The notes under the pieces: model-generated
Seen by the model: the letters and a program-made list of their open reading frames with translations, nothing else
The model's database searches: none
What the model was told of the DNA's origin: nothing
From: Siphonodentalium dalli
Lineage: Eukaryota; Mollusca; Scaphopoda; Gadilida; Siphonodentaliidae
Assembly (NCBI GenBank): GCA_032622095.1
Contig: CP136061.1
Coordinates: 20,280,991-20,344,990 of the forward strand
Length of the DNA stretch: 64,000 bases
Direction: 5' to 3'
Made by a program: the position numbers and the translations under genes
Shown here: one piece after another, positions 21,316-32,909 of the stretch
How positions within the stretch are numbered: position 1 is the stretch's first letter
How the letters are laid out: every line of letters begins with the position of its first letter

Positions 21316-22701
21316 TTTTAATAATGTTTTCTTGTATTCTTTAACAATTTTATAATTTCACCCATAAAGAGCCCCAGACAAACATGAGCAGACGACACTC
21401 TTCTATATGCTTCTATACATGTGTGGGGCTCCCTGCAGGGTAATGGAACTTTGAACTTGACCTGTATCTATTATAATAATAGTCCTCCCAAATTTTGAAC
21501 AGCTCCGTATTACAGTGTCCAATGCAAATAGCTGGAATTTAATTACAATCAAATGTACGTGCTAGAGTTATGGTTCCCTTCAACAAAAAGTGTGCATGTA
21601 ATGTCCAGCTATATTCATTCCAGATATGTAATGTTCATTGTAGATACTGAAATATACTAAGCACCATTTTGCAGCTGTATCAAATTACTGGATTTCATAC
21701 ATGTCGGTGTCACATAATTTATGAGCATATATATCTCAATAAAAACTAGTTCCGAAATGCACAACTGTGGCGTGGTTAAATAGGTCACATGAATTACATC
21801 AGTGTCAGCCAATCACAACATTTATCAGTAAAGTGATGCAGCCAATAGGATTATAGGGCCGATTGTCAGAATTCGCCACATAGCTAAAAATAGCATAATA
21901 TATTTTATGTCACATTGATAATTTCACACAGTGTTCACAAAATTAGAGACAACAAGTTAAACACTAAAATCATCTATAAATAGTCCAGAATTGATCAATA
22001 ATACCTAGCAAGAATAGAATTACAATTTCAACAGTGAACACCAGTTTGAAGTGGGGGATAAAAATGAAACCTGTCAATCATAAAAATATTTGTGCGCTGT
22101 GATGTCATACTATGTGGATTGCATGCAGAAGTTATTTATAGAGGTGGTAATCACAGGTCCCCAGAACAAAAATTGACCCCACCCCCAATAGTACTTAATC
22201 CTGTGTGGTTTTTGGAAAATTTCAATTTGCTTCCGGGTTTATGAAACTGAATTTTTCAATAAATACTAGAGATACAATGCCGAGATGTGCCGTGATTGGT
22301 TTGGGTGGGCTAGTAAACAATTCCGCTTCTAATTATGTATAATATATATATTCTACTGACCGCTGATTGTGTTTTTGAAGTGCAAGTCAGTGTAAAAAAG
22401 ACCCAGTTTAGCAGACACCATCTCGAACGAGTGAAATTTTAGACGGTTTGCGTCAGACCTGTGCTCATAAGCGGAGTTTTTCTTAATCAATATTTACACG
22501 CTATACATAGTAATAATATATCTTTCTACCTATATGTGAGGCATATATGTAACAAAAATTATTTTTATGTATTTTGAACCTGATTGTGGACTTTGTGAAA
22601 ATGATAACAAATTAGGCCGGGCCAAGTTGGATACCTTTCTATTAGGGTCCTGCAAATATTCGATATTCGATTCGAGATTCGAATCGAAAGTCAAATTCGA
22701 T
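21316..22701 (+). repeat. 1,385-bp tandem duplication, copy 2
   Basis: Copy 2 follows with no spacer; the junction TTCGATTTTAATAAT fuses hAT sequence to MITE sequence. This copy continues into the complete hAT element, so it holds the ancestral right-hand context, while copy 1 holds the ancestral left-hand context. Confidence 0.9.
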
Positions 22702-23731
22702 TCGAATTCGAGTCGAAATGTCCAAATTTCGAATATATATGGATGAAATTATTAGCTGCTTACGAACACGTACACACGTCAATCTTAGCTGTTTCTGTGC
22801 CATTTAATTCCCTAAAATTTTATAATTCTTATTGTACATCACGAATGTACGCATGCTATTAAATATATTTATGGCCAGTAATTAGCCACCAGATTAGGAC
22901 CACTAAATACGTCTGAATTCTAGCTTTGAACGTGGTTCCCAAAAGCTCTGAAATCGCCGTTGGACCGACGACGCACGTAAATTATAATAACTATGAGACT
23001 GAGCAACTGCTAGCGTTATCCGCCGACTGTCTATCTCAGGTTCCGCATTAATTGTATGTGACATCGTTGATGATGTAAACTTCACGTGTTTCAGGGGTCG
23101 AAAAGTGCATGTTGGTGGAGTTTTCTTTTGAAGTTGACTGTCAGTTTCGGAGCGTTCCTTTGGCACTTGACAATAAGTCGTCCGTTATTCATGTTTATTT
23201 TAAACAAGATAAGCTTCTCAGGCAGTGCAAGAACTTACACGTGTGACGAATACAACATGGTGTATAAATCGCAAGCATCTGGAACAACGACCCATCTATG
23301 GAATCATCAGTTCCAGAAGCACCTACATAAACAGGCTAACCTGCGACTGTTGTTGCATCTTCAAGTTTACAACAATGGGTGTTTCCGAAAGCCCATTTGC
23401 AATTTTGCATGTACATGCAAACTGTACAAACTTTGCGTGATTTTAGTTCCGATAGGCTGGTTATATATTAATCGTCATGACGTCCGCATGGACGTTTTGA
23501 TCTGTTTTTTCTTCTTCTCGACAATAATCAATTTAAGTTAATAGTATTGCGATCGACGGTGATCGCCACATAAGTTATGATGGAACTTCACGGAAGTTCA
23601 TAGAACGTTTCAAACATCATCTAATCGTTGGCAAAACATGCCTAATTGAGAATGCAACACACATGTATCATTCGATTCGATATTCGATTCGATATTCGAT
23701 TCGATCAAAATCTCCAATTCGCAGGACCCTA
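22643..23731. mobile_element. Non-autonomous hAT element with 8-bp target duplication
   Basis: Terminal inverted repeats begin TAGGGTCCTGC and end GCAGGACCCTA. The 8-bp CTTTCTAT flanks both sides (22635-22642 and 23732-23739). Subterminal regions are full of ATTCGATTCGA repeats, which explains the palindromic look of the ends. The interior frames on both strands (up to 151 codons at 23086-23541) show no hAT dimerisation domain or zinc finger, so I do not call a transposase. Confidence 0.9.
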
Positions 23732-23739
23732 CTTTCTAT

Positions 23740-23805
23740 AGGATTAAGTACTATTGGGGGTGTCAATTTTTGTTCTGGGGATCTGTGGTGGTAATGTGAC
23801 ACACA
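23740..23805 (-). repeat. Inverted copy of 20757-20822 and 22143-22208
   Basis: 'GATTAAGTACTATTGGGGG' and 'TTTTTGTTCTGGGGATCTG' are the reverse complement of sequence inside each duplication copy. They probably form the far terminal repeat of an older element into which the hAT inserted. Confidence 0.65.
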
Positions 23806-23849
23806 GCTATTTTCTTTCGACTCTGTAACGCGGAGCTGTTCTATTTTAA

Positions 23850-24000
23850 CCTTTCAGTGCCAAGTCCGATTTTTGTATCAACCCATATTTCCATCTTAGA
23901 GCTCTTTCCATCAATGTATCACATTATTATAATCAATAAATTTGAAAAATCATCAAGGAAATATGGGTTGATACAAAAATCGGACTTGGCACTGAAAGCG
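23850..24000. mobile_element. Short MITE flanked by TTAA
   Basis: Inverted repeats of about 43 bp (CCTTTCAGTGCCAAGTCCG...) lie between TTAA at 23846-23849 and TTAA at 24001-24004. This fits a piggyBac-type target. The right tip reads AAAGCG instead of the expected AAAGGG. A partial second copy is at 54676. Confidence 0.8.
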
Positions 24001-24062
24001 TTAATGAGAACTGGATTGGCACATAAAACTTTGGCTTCGCAGATATTCCTATAACCAAACCT

Positions 24063-24475
24063 GGAAATATGGTGTCTGTCATTTACAGAATGAGGTCCCC
24101 AGAGTGTGAATTTAGTGATGCTATCCCGCACAGTGGGCTAGCTGATGCTACCATGCACAGTGGGCTAGCATCACCAAAATCACCCTCTGGGGACCTCATT
24201 CTGCTTAGGCCTCATCTTATGGGAAGTATCTATAGTTTCAAATTAACATTGTTTTTATTTACTTTTTCTCTTTTGCAGAATACAAATGTATAATTGATGT
24301 GACTAATGGGTGAATATCACAAACTTTAACTGGGAAACTTCAATATCTTATCCTAGGTCTCCCATAGCAGTTGAGGCCTATATAGAATGAGGTTCCCAGA
24401 GGGTGAATGCGGGATAGCGTCTCTAAATTCACCTTCTAGGAACCTCATTCTGCAAATGTCAGACACACTAAACTC
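24063..24475. mobile_element. Two palindromic MITE copies of the 17418 family
   Basis: Copies at 24075-24205 and 24385-24475 carry the GCAGAATGAGGT...ACCTCATTCTGC arms. The first has a partly duplicated GTGGGCTAGC centre, and the second is short and more diverged. Spacer 24206-24384 holds no gene. Confidence 0.7.
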
Positions 24476-24484
24476 AGGTTTGTA

Positions 24485-24676
24485 AAACAATTTATTTTCT
24501 TGGTTCGAGGTGAAGGTCTATTGGCATATCTGGAACCTGGAGTGTGTGGTAAAACTGTCCCAGTTCCCCCTGACCTCTCCAACTTATCTGGAAATTCTGG
24601 AGTAATTTTACCAGCAGACAGTAAAGCTCCTGCTCAGCTATTCTTCTACCTGAAAAATACCACAGAAATTATAGCG
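24485..24676 (+). CDS. Coding-like segment of unknown family
   Basis: About 58 residues in one frame, including RGEGLLAYLEPGVCGKT, VPPDLSNLSGNSG and APAQLFFYLKN, again with protein-like composition. It follows a T-rich stretch ending in AG (24490-24509), a possible acceptor. It ends where the GCGGGCTAGCATCAC half of the palindromic MITE begins. It could be an exon of the same gene as 18246-18475 or a captured fragment. I do not recognise it. Confidence 0.3.
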
Positions 24677-24929
24677 GGCTAGCATCACTAAATTCGCCCA
24701 CTGGTGACATCATTCTCCTTAGGCCTCATCTTCTCTGGAAAGTTTCTTTATTATAAAATTTCTATAGAAACTTCTTCACATAGATTCTATTTCTTTTTTA
24801 GTTTAGTTTCTCTATATCCCCAAATTGGCAGACAAGACATTCCATTATCGAGGTTCCCAATGTGTGTATATCACAATATTCCCCATTTGGGAACTTCAAT
24901 CTGAGTCTATGTCTCCCATGGCAAATGTG

Positions 24930-25356
24930 GCCATGCAGAATGAGGTCCCCAGAGGGTGAATTTAGCGATGCTAGCCTACTATAGCGTCACTAAATTCACC
25001 CTCTGAGGACCTCATTCTGCAAATGACAGACACACTATAATCAGGCTTGCTTCAATTTATCATTCTACTGTTAAAGCCATTATAAATAAATTGCTAGATT
25101 TACATCCAACTTATTTAGGAAAATGGGGTGGGAGGGCAAATTTTATTTTTTATATTTTATTCTTCCTAACATAAATGGTATTGGACAGTTCTACAGTAAT
25201 GCCAAGCCTTGAAATAGGGTGTCTGTCATTTGCAGAATGAGGTTCCCAGAGGGTGAATTTGGTGATGCTAGCCCGCTATGCGGGGTAGTATCACTAAATT
25301 CACCCTCTGGGGACCTCATTCTGCAAATGACAGACACCCTATTTCAAGGCTTGAGT
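24930..25356. mobile_element. Two further palindromic MITE copies
   Basis: 24930-25040 is a short copy. 25203-25356 is nearly full length, with both CCAAGCCTTGAAATAGGG ends. The segment between them (25045-25190) duplicates 18940-19080. Confidence 0.75.
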
Positions 25357-25412
25357 AATGCCCTAAGTAATCGACTCTTTAACTACAGCAGAATTATGGG
25401 TAACTTTTCAGG

Positions 25413-25508
25413 ATTTAGTCGGAAATATAGCTTCTGGCTATTCATCGGAAAGCTCTCCCCGGGGAGAGCTTTCCGATGAATAGCAACAAACTATATTTCC
25501 AACTAAAT
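25413..25508. repeat. Perfect-core hairpin
   Basis: CTATTCATCGGAAAGCTCTC pairs exactly with its complement across a CCCCGGGG centre near 25460. The outer part, around GGAAATATAG, pairs with mismatches. The right-hand sequence 25890-25975 is an inverted copy of 25345-25430, so this hairpin sits within a larger inverted structure. Confidence 0.8.
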
Positions 25509-25663
25509 TACTGTACATATTCAAGAAGTATCCTTATCTTATATAATACAAGGTGATTTAAATTGTCCAATTTGATAAAAATAGACTGGTTAGTGGGTCA
25601 TTGAAATGTAATTTGATGATTAACCACCCTTTCATGACTGGAGCTTCCTGATTTTTTGGTGAA

Positions 25664-25747
25664 AACCCTGTGCCAATGCATTCACTTATATATGTGAGTC
25701 TCCCATAGGGAGCCTTGCATATATAAGAGAATACATTGGCCTAACAA
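25664..25747. mobile_element. Diverged single 66-bp palindrome module
   Basis: Starts CCCTGTGCCAATGCATTC and ends ACATTGGCCTAACAA, as in the MITE at 11503. The centre has diverged to GTCTCCCATAGGGAGC. Half-modules also occur at 26060-26110, 26200-26250 and 26800-26845. Confidence 0.75.
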
Positions 25748-25863
25748 TATTTACCTTGACCTTGTAAGCCAGTGCATTCTCTTTACATCTCTTCCTGACC
25801 CTACTTTTAGTCCTCCTTTTTTATTTGCATATCTTTTATGTAAATTTTGTTCTCATGCCTTAA

Positions 25864-26287
25864 CCCTTTCATGGGAGTTGCGCTGATGTGCAGCTATATT
25901 TCCGACTAAATCCTGAAAAGTTACCCATAATTCTGCTGTAGTTAAAGAGTCGATTACTTAGGGCATTACTCAAGCCTTGAAATAGGGTGTCTGTCATTTG
26001 GAGAATGAGGTCCCCAGAGGGTGAATTTAGTGATGCTACCCCACATAGTGGGCTAGCATCACCAAAGTATCTATGGGAGACTCACATATATAAGAGAATG
26101 CACGGGCAGTGTCTCTTGAAATAGGGTGTCTGTCATTTGCAGAATGAGGTCCCCAGAGGGTGAATTTAGTGATGCTACCCCGCATAGTGGGCTAGCATCA
26201 CCAAAGTCTCTATGGGAGACTCACATATATAAGAGAATGCACTGGCAGTGTCTTTAATGCTGCATCAGGACAACTCCCATGAAAGGG
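25864..26287. mobile_element. piggyBac-type MITE, TTAA target, nested palindromes
   Basis: TTAA at 25860-25863 and 26288-26291 flank inverted repeats beginning CCCTTTCATGGGAGTTG (about 24 bp, two mismatches). The inside holds two tandem copies of a segment made from the 17418-family arm joined to a 66-bp-module arm. No transposase. Confidence 0.85.
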
Positions 26288-26289
26288 TT

Positions 26290-26580
26290 AAGGCCATTGT
26301 AAATACATGTGTTAATTGCTTTTTTCCTCTGTTCTCACCCAACTGTTCATTTATCTTCTAATCATGTTCTGTATCTCTTCCTATCACTTAATCTTAACTT
26401 CCACTTCTCACTGAACACTATATGTAATCTATTCTCCTCTGAGGAGATGGCTCTATATAAGCATCTGATGCTTGTTGTCAAATCCTCTTCCTCCCTTCTT
26501 GTCTTCTATTCATACATGTGTCATGTTTTATAATTATATAATTTTGGGAAGAAATAAAATATTGTTTAAACCAAAGGGTT
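26290..26580 (+). mobile_element. Possible LINE 3' end
   Basis: An untranslated-looking stretch with 'TGAGGAGATGGCTCTATATAAG' and ending GAAATAAAATATTG resembles a retroelement 3' UTR. It is followed by AAAGGGTTAAGGCATGAG, a piggyBac-type right tip. 26580-26690 is the reverse complement of 25785-25862, so the whole block is again an inverted composite. 26850-27230 shows no gene. Confidence 0.35.
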
Positions 26581-27233
26581 AAGGCATGAGAACAAAATTT
26601 GCATAAAATATATGCAAATAAAAAAAATTGAGGAGGACTAAAAGTAGGGTCAGGAAGAGATGTAAATCTAGCAATTTTCTTATATTGGCCTTAGAAGGGG
26701 TCCATACACATTTTCCAAAGTGATATTCGAGTACTTTTCAAGTATTAGCCCTTTCATGACAGGATCTGCGCTGGTGAAGCATTAAAGATTTTGTGCCAGT
26801 GCATTCTTTCTTTCCTCGCATATATAAGAGAATGCACTTGATAAGGTCAAGGTAAATATTGTTAGGTCAATGTATTCTGTGTTCAAGTGGGTAGACCCCG
26901 AAGCCACGACAAATAGTTTTCGCGAAGGCTCAACCAATTTCGTGGCTGGTTAGCTAGCTAAGCCGGCTCAGTAGCGACGTTCGTGGCTGATGAAATATGG
27001 CGGCTCAGCCGGCTGAAACGTTATCATTCAGCGTATTTTCATTCCAAAATTGTCCTAATTCCCGGTTATATACCCCGTTTGTTTTAGCGTTTGTGGTGAA
27101 CCGTAGTATTCCAGACCACATGTGCTCTTTTTGTGTTGGGCTTTTCCATTAAGGCGAAATTACACGAAGGACTGTCATCATGACAGTGTCATGGATGTAC
27201 TATATATGTAGTTTCCCATCTAATCGGTATAAG

Positions 27234-27814
27234 CAGAGGCGGACTGGCCCATCGGGAGACCGGGAAAATTCCCGATGGGCCGGATGTGGGCCGCCACATG
27301 TGTTGTTTAACCAGCCTAATTGGCTACTCGTAATTTTGTTATTAAATGAACTTGTCAGCATCATATAACACCACGTAAAGACCCCGTTAATCTCGAGATT
27401 TTAACGGTAACTCCCAGCTGTAAATCCCAAATAATTTCTCACGCACCCCTCCCGGACCCTCCCACAATTGAAATTTCCAACACAATAGGAACGCTTCAGT
27501 TGAGTCCAGTCTATATGCTAGGATTAGCGATTTTCTTGTATAGTTTTCAAACTTTTCTCACCCCGGGCCGAACAACCATGGACAGCCCGGTGTGCATGGT
27601 CTCTTGTCCGTAGCCGTGTGCATTTGTCTGGAGTTAGACTGCTAGATGTTATAATTTATGCAATTTTTCAGGTAAATTATGGAATTATGCAAAACCATGT
27701 ATTTGGTCTGATTCTGATTCAAGGGGGGGGGGGTGCAAACGGAATCTGCCTTTGGCAGATGGGCCGGTATTATATTCATTTCCCGGGCCGGTTTTTTGGC
27801 CCAGTCCGCCTCTG
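27234..27814. mobile_element. Non-autonomous hAT element with GGTATAAG target duplication
   Basis: Terminal repeats CAGAGGCGGACTGG and CCAGTCCGCCTCTG are flanked by identical 8-bp copies of GGTATAAG (27226-27233 and 27815-27822). Interior GC-rich phrases such as CCCGATGGGCCGG recur near both ends. 581 bp, no transposase frame. Confidence 0.92.
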
Positions 27815-27919
27815 GGTATAAGTTACATTAGGACTTCTGTCAACTTCAGACTGCTAGATCATCACTGGCATCTTGCGATATATATGCATGCATCATTGAA
27901 TGATGAATCCGATAGTAAT

Positions 27920-28254
27920 GATACAATATTTTCCTTAAAAAGTAAAATATATATCTCCTAGAAGTATCTTGCCCACTGAACTATATGGTATATTATCCCA
28001 AGTAGGAGGGGTTAACTCTCCGAGTTGAAAAAAACGTACGGAAATTCTGTGGTACATATCTTCTGTCATGTTCATGACCCGTGTAATCACGTGGTTTCTG
28101 ACCCGTAGTGAAAGAATCGCCATATTTTTTTATCCCCAGTAGGACATTCCTCGTGAGCGGGGTGGGTGCGAAACCCTGGGAGGGAGCTCAGCGTTCAGTG
28201 GGCAAGATACTTCTAGGAGATATATATTTTACTTTTTAAGGAAAATATTGTATC
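27920..28254. mobile_element. Foldback element with 62-bp arms
   Basis: 27920-27981 and 28193-28254 are exact or near-exact reverse complements, ending at the shared terminal motif GTATCTTGCCCACTGAAC. Sequence 27963-28135 is also the reverse complement of 32728-32901, tying this element to the larger one beside it. Confidence 0.85.
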
Positions 28255-30169
28255 TCCGTCAAAGGTATCTTGCCCACTGAACTATATGGTAAAACATAGA
28301 ATTTTCTAACAGGTGGAGGCCACGAGGAAACAAAAACACCGCTATGCATCTGAATCAAAGAACTGGATTGACCTGAGAACCTACAATATATACATACACA
28401 TGCACAGACATATAGATATATATGTATATACATATATATATATATATACACACATGCACAATAGGACCATAAGCCAATGTAATATTCCATCCTAAACTAA
28501 TACCTGTCAGCACTCACAAACGAACAAAAAGTGGCCACTTAAGAGTTTAAGACCCCTGCAAGTAAAGTAAATAGCTTCAGAAGACCTGAAGATGGATAGT
28601 CGGATACGACATTCGCATCGGAACTTAGGGCGAATAATGTATCAGCCGAGTACTTGCCGGGAAAGGTACGGGTAACACCCCCCCCCCCCGAAAGGGGAGA
28701 AGCATCCATGTTCTAAGGAAATGGAAATAGAAAAATACCTGTTGACAAGAAATCCCCAGCCGGGTATTATAAACCCAGGGATGGCTAAATACTAATACCG
28801 CACATAACAGGCTAACCCAGGCAGCAAAAGCCGCAAGTAATAACGAAGACCCCCCCTTAAAAACAATAGAACCCACCCCCGACCCAAATCTTGAGTGGGT
28901 TGGGCCGTGTCCCAGTACACGATGAGAGCCCGATGAAAAACCAGCTGCAAGCTCCCAAGAAAGGGCCCGACACCAACTACTTGGAGACATGCCATTGTCG
29001 ATAAGGAGGAGGTATCATTGACCAATAGCCTGACCGGGAAGCGAATGGGTATTACACAGACATACGTTGCAAGGCTCAGGCCGGATGAAGAACAGGGCTC
29101 AGAATTGGAGTTTCACAGCAGAAAACTTAGTTTGAAGCCTGGAGTTCGAGATATGACCGTCTAAGATGTAATAAGCCATGACATTTTTTCCCCGATGACG
29201 TTCCCAAATATGGAAATGCCCACCCACACAGTGAAACCCAACTGATTAATCACAGGCTACTGAATCCATGACAGAAAGGCAGCCAGGAACCGAAATTCCA
29301 ATATCGTTAAGGTGGAAATCCACAAAAACAAAAATTGGACTAACGAGGCATCAGGATTGTGGCACAAGCCCAAAACCAGCAGAAACCAACGGCAGGTATG
29401 TAATGAAACTTTATGAATTGTGCCCAACACGAATCATATGCTGCCCCACAGGTGCAACATTATCCTGCATTGGCAATCGCTGAGGTCAGCAAAGGACCGA
29501 GTGGGGTGCTGAACGAGACCTCATGTCAACAGTGTTCTGAAAATGAGCATATGTCAAACCATGGATAATGGACTCATAGATGTATGACTGGACAACAAAA
29601 GTGAAATCCATGTTGAGTTAGCACTGTAAGCAACCTGCAGACAAAATATATGTCATTCGTATCTATTACGGAAACACAGCGAGGTCGGAGATAAAGCATG
29701 TATGCTTGTTTATCTCTGATTCTTGCGTCCCAAATCGAGATGTAAATATTTACCCTATCGAGCACCCGACCCAGTCCAGAACACGTCTTAAAAAGTCAGG
29801 AAAATGAAAAGGCGAGTCATATACTAATCTAGTGATATGAATGACTATAGACATTCTCCAGCAAAGCCCGTGACCATGAAAGAGCTGGATGGAACATGGA
29901 AAGAAGCAACCACTTATAAAGCAAGAAGTTGAACACATCCCAACCCGAGAACAGTAAAAATGTTGAATACCTCTCAGGATGGTCGAACCCAGGTCGCCAA
30001 GTGTGCAGTCCGATGGCATAACCACCCATCTCTGACGACGTTAAGCAGGGTACAAACTGACCGGCATCACAGGGCAAGTTGCTACCCAAATGCTAACAAA
30101 AGCCATGCAACTTTTATCCTATTTTCTCATTTGACTGTCCCAGGGTATGCCAACAGTCGTCCCGTAGTA

Positions 30170-30400
30170 ACTGACTTGGAGTCCCTGTCAATAGTCCAGA
30201 AAGCCCACCAAATGCGGCCAATGGGTTCGATGGGTAGCCCCAACCCGCGACCTGTTTGGTGGGACTATCATCCTGAGTGCTAATTACGCCAATGAAGGGA
30301 ACACTATACATCGAAAAGTGACAGTGTTCTGGTCGTAAAGGTTTCTATCGCTTCCTTGGGACCCTCGAAACAAGGGAAAGCACTCTGATGTTCTGTTAAA
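30170..30400. repeat. Dispersed repeat, copy A
   Basis: Shares 'GGGTTCGATGGGTAGCCCC', 'AACCCGCG', 'GTGCTAATTACGCCAAT' and then 'GGACCCTCGAAACAAGGGAA' with copies B (31255-31475) and C (31790-31985). Possibly SINE-like, but a full A/B-box pair is not evident. Confidence 0.6.
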
Positions 30401-31254
30401 TTGTAAATGATTGTAGAACAATGCTATCAAATCATGTCAATCGGAGGTTATTTGCTAATCAAAATTCGACATTAATTTTCTTCCTGCGCTTGGCTGCATC
30501 AGAGAACCCTGAACAACTAACTGAGCTCCCTCGTAAGCGCATGTAAAGGTGACCCGAAAGGAATGTCGAAAGCCCTTTCACCTCGTGCTGGAGCGACTGC
30601 TCGATCTGATCCTGATCTCCATCCGTCGATGGAGTGTTAACAGCAAAATACACCACGACAAGCTTCATTTCTAATTGCATGTGAGGTCTGGTCATTGGGG
30701 ACCCCGGAGGAATGTCCAGAGCCTGTACATCTCGGGGTGGAGCAGCAGCAGGACCGATCCCGATATCCAACCGACCGAACTGGCGATGGGAGGTTAGTAG
30801 GTACCAGTTCCCAAGCAAGCTTCCTGCTATAATGGCGTCAGGGAATAAGATCTTTTGTTTTTTCATTTAAAATCAAACCCGAAGTTACTGGCAGCTGTTG
30901 GCCAGAATGCGGCCAGTAACCTGTCAGCCAAGCCCCCGGAAGTGGGGACTTATAATAAGGAGGAAACAAGCCTGTGAACTGTGATCCCATTCCAAGCCCA
31001 GCTGGGGCAGAAGGCAAGGAGGATAAACTTTCAGGTGCCAAATAATTGCGTAAATGTAACAATTTGAGAAAAAATCTCCTAATTTGAATTGAGACAAAGT
31101 AAAATGGCCATTCGACTAGTAACTTTAGCCCAAATCCCCACACACTATGATCATAAGGCACCGGAGAGCATGGTCAGGGATCACCGAGGGTGTATCCCCC
31201 AGCCGCGCTGACCCCGAGATGACGACTTGTAGCGATGGACGGCGTGTGTCGAGT

Positions 31255-31475
31255 GTTTTAGTAGAGCTCAGTGGTCACAGCCGTCCGGGGCACGTCAACA
31301 GCCAACGGTCGACCCGCAGAAGCAGATTGACGTCCCATTCGATAGTCCAGGGAGCGCACCAATGTGACTCATGGGTTCAATGGGTAGCCCCAACCCGCGC
31401 CCGTTTGGTGTGACTATCGCCCCGAGTCCTAATTACGCCAATTAGAGGAACACGATATATCGGCAAGTCAGAGAA
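31255..31475. repeat. Dispersed repeat, copy B
   Basis: Contains 'ATGGGTAGCCCCAACCCGCG' and 'CTAATTACGCCAATTAGAGG' in the same order as copies A and C. An upstream 'AGTCCAGGGAGCGCACCAA' is shared with copy A. Confidence 0.6.
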
Positions 31476-31789
31476 GGATACAGGGATGTTTTGATACCTG
31501 TTACAGGTTTGGGTGCCCAAACTATAGAGACCCAAATGTCCCCAAATTCCATGTAGATAGTATTTATTCCAGTTGGATCTTCCATATTTTCAAGGAATTT
31601 TTCTACAATTCAACAAAATGTCCTTGTAATGCAAATCAGGAGCCCGCAGATGATATATAGTCTATAATATGGAGCCTTTATTTGCACAATCAAGTATCCA
31701 GTACTGAATATTTTAACATCCAAATTTATATGGGCACATACTCAAATACAGAACAGGTGTCCCCAAACAAAAATTCTCTGGATCCTTCC

Positions 31790-31985
31790 CCGCGAGTTTG
31801 TCCGTGTTCTAGGGGAAGCAACTCGTGTGAGCTACGGGTTCGATGGGTAGCCCCAACCCGCGTCCTGTGTGGTGTGACTATCGCTCCGAGTGCTAATTAC
31901 GCCAATTAGAGGAACCCTATATATCGACTTTCGTTCTCAACTCTTGGGACCTCGAAACGAGGGAAGCGACTTCAAGGGGAGCTAC
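31790..31985. repeat. Dispersed repeat, copy C
   Basis: Has the common core plus 'CTTGGGACCTCGAAACGAGG', so the element extends about 80 bp past the ATATATCG end seen in copy B. Adjacent 31986-32727 shows no gene. Confidence 0.6.
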
Positions 31986-32909
31986 GGGGAAGGCGATTCA
32001 TGAACCTGGTCTTACCTCGATTAGCAGTCCTGTGAAAGTAATTAATGTGATTGCGAACAATCACAAATACACCTGTTGTGTTATGTTACCATGTGGCAAC
32101 CAAGGCAGTAACGGCCCCATTGTTAATCATCCAGGGTGAAAAAGGTTCAAAGTGACATTCGGGATTTTACAATCCTATCAGCCTATTTCACAAGCGTTTA
32201 AACACTGCTTTTTCCGTCAGTTGTACACCAGACGATGATTGTCAACGTATAAAGAAAGCTGTCAAACGAAAAAATGAACTCGAAAATAAGTCACCTAATT
32301 TCGTGATACCTTTAACCACCGTCAACGCACGTGGTAACTTAAATAACACGTCACCTGTATGCCATAGATTTGTTATAAAGAAAACGACCAGCGTCTTTAG
32401 TCATATCCAATGGTGCCGCGAATGTTCTGCCTTTAATAGGCCAGAAACGTTGCATTCTGCACAGAAAACGGATATTAAATCATTGACCGATTAAAATTAT
32501 GGAAGACAAAGTCGGTTAAAACGAAACGAGTCATCCGATTCCGAAATTATTATATTCGGAACAAACCGTCGTAATCTTTATGTGAATCGTTACATAATTT
32601 TCAACTATAAGCAAAGAAATAATGTTGTTTGTATAAAACAAAAACAAAACTGTTTTTGCTATACAAACTGCAACTTAGCTTCGTATTCTTTGTGAGAGAT
32701 TCTTTTTGCACCCGTCCTGTGAGGAGGGATAAAAAATATGGCGATTCTTTCACTACGGGTCAGAAACCACGTGATTACACGGGTCATGAACATGACAGAA
32801 GATATGTACCATAGAATTTCCGTACGTTTTTTTCAACTCGGAGAGTTAACCCCTCCTACTTGGGATAATATACCATATAGTTCAGTGGGCAAGATACCTT
32901 TGACGGAGA

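Larger units (their letters stand above)
28253..32909. mobile_element. Large element bounded by inverted repeats
   Basis: 28253-28291 pairs with 32871-32909 (around AAAGGTATCTTGCCCACTG). Inward of this the left end diverges, while the right end continues as a copy of 27963-28135. The 4.6-kb interior carries poly-C tracts, an AT microsatellite (28380-28452), three copies of a dispersed repeat, and only short frames. No transposase was recognised, so it is non-autonomous or a host segment bracketed by two MITEs. Confidence 0.65.

Noticed and set aside
22903-23541. Frames of 87 and 151 codons inside the hAT element
   Set aside because: No transposase motifs (no BED finger, no hAT C-terminal dimerisation pattern), and they overlap on opposite strands; likely chance.
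26960-27035. CTGATGA ... GAAAC resembling a hammerhead ribozyme core
   Set aside because: The bases after CTGATGA do not pair with those before GAAA (only an inner 4-bp CGGC/GCCG stem forms), and no UH cleavage site with matching stems is evident.
28313-28495. Small frames across the AT/AC microsatellite near 28.4 kb
   Set aside because: Microsatellite translation on both strands; no gene signal.
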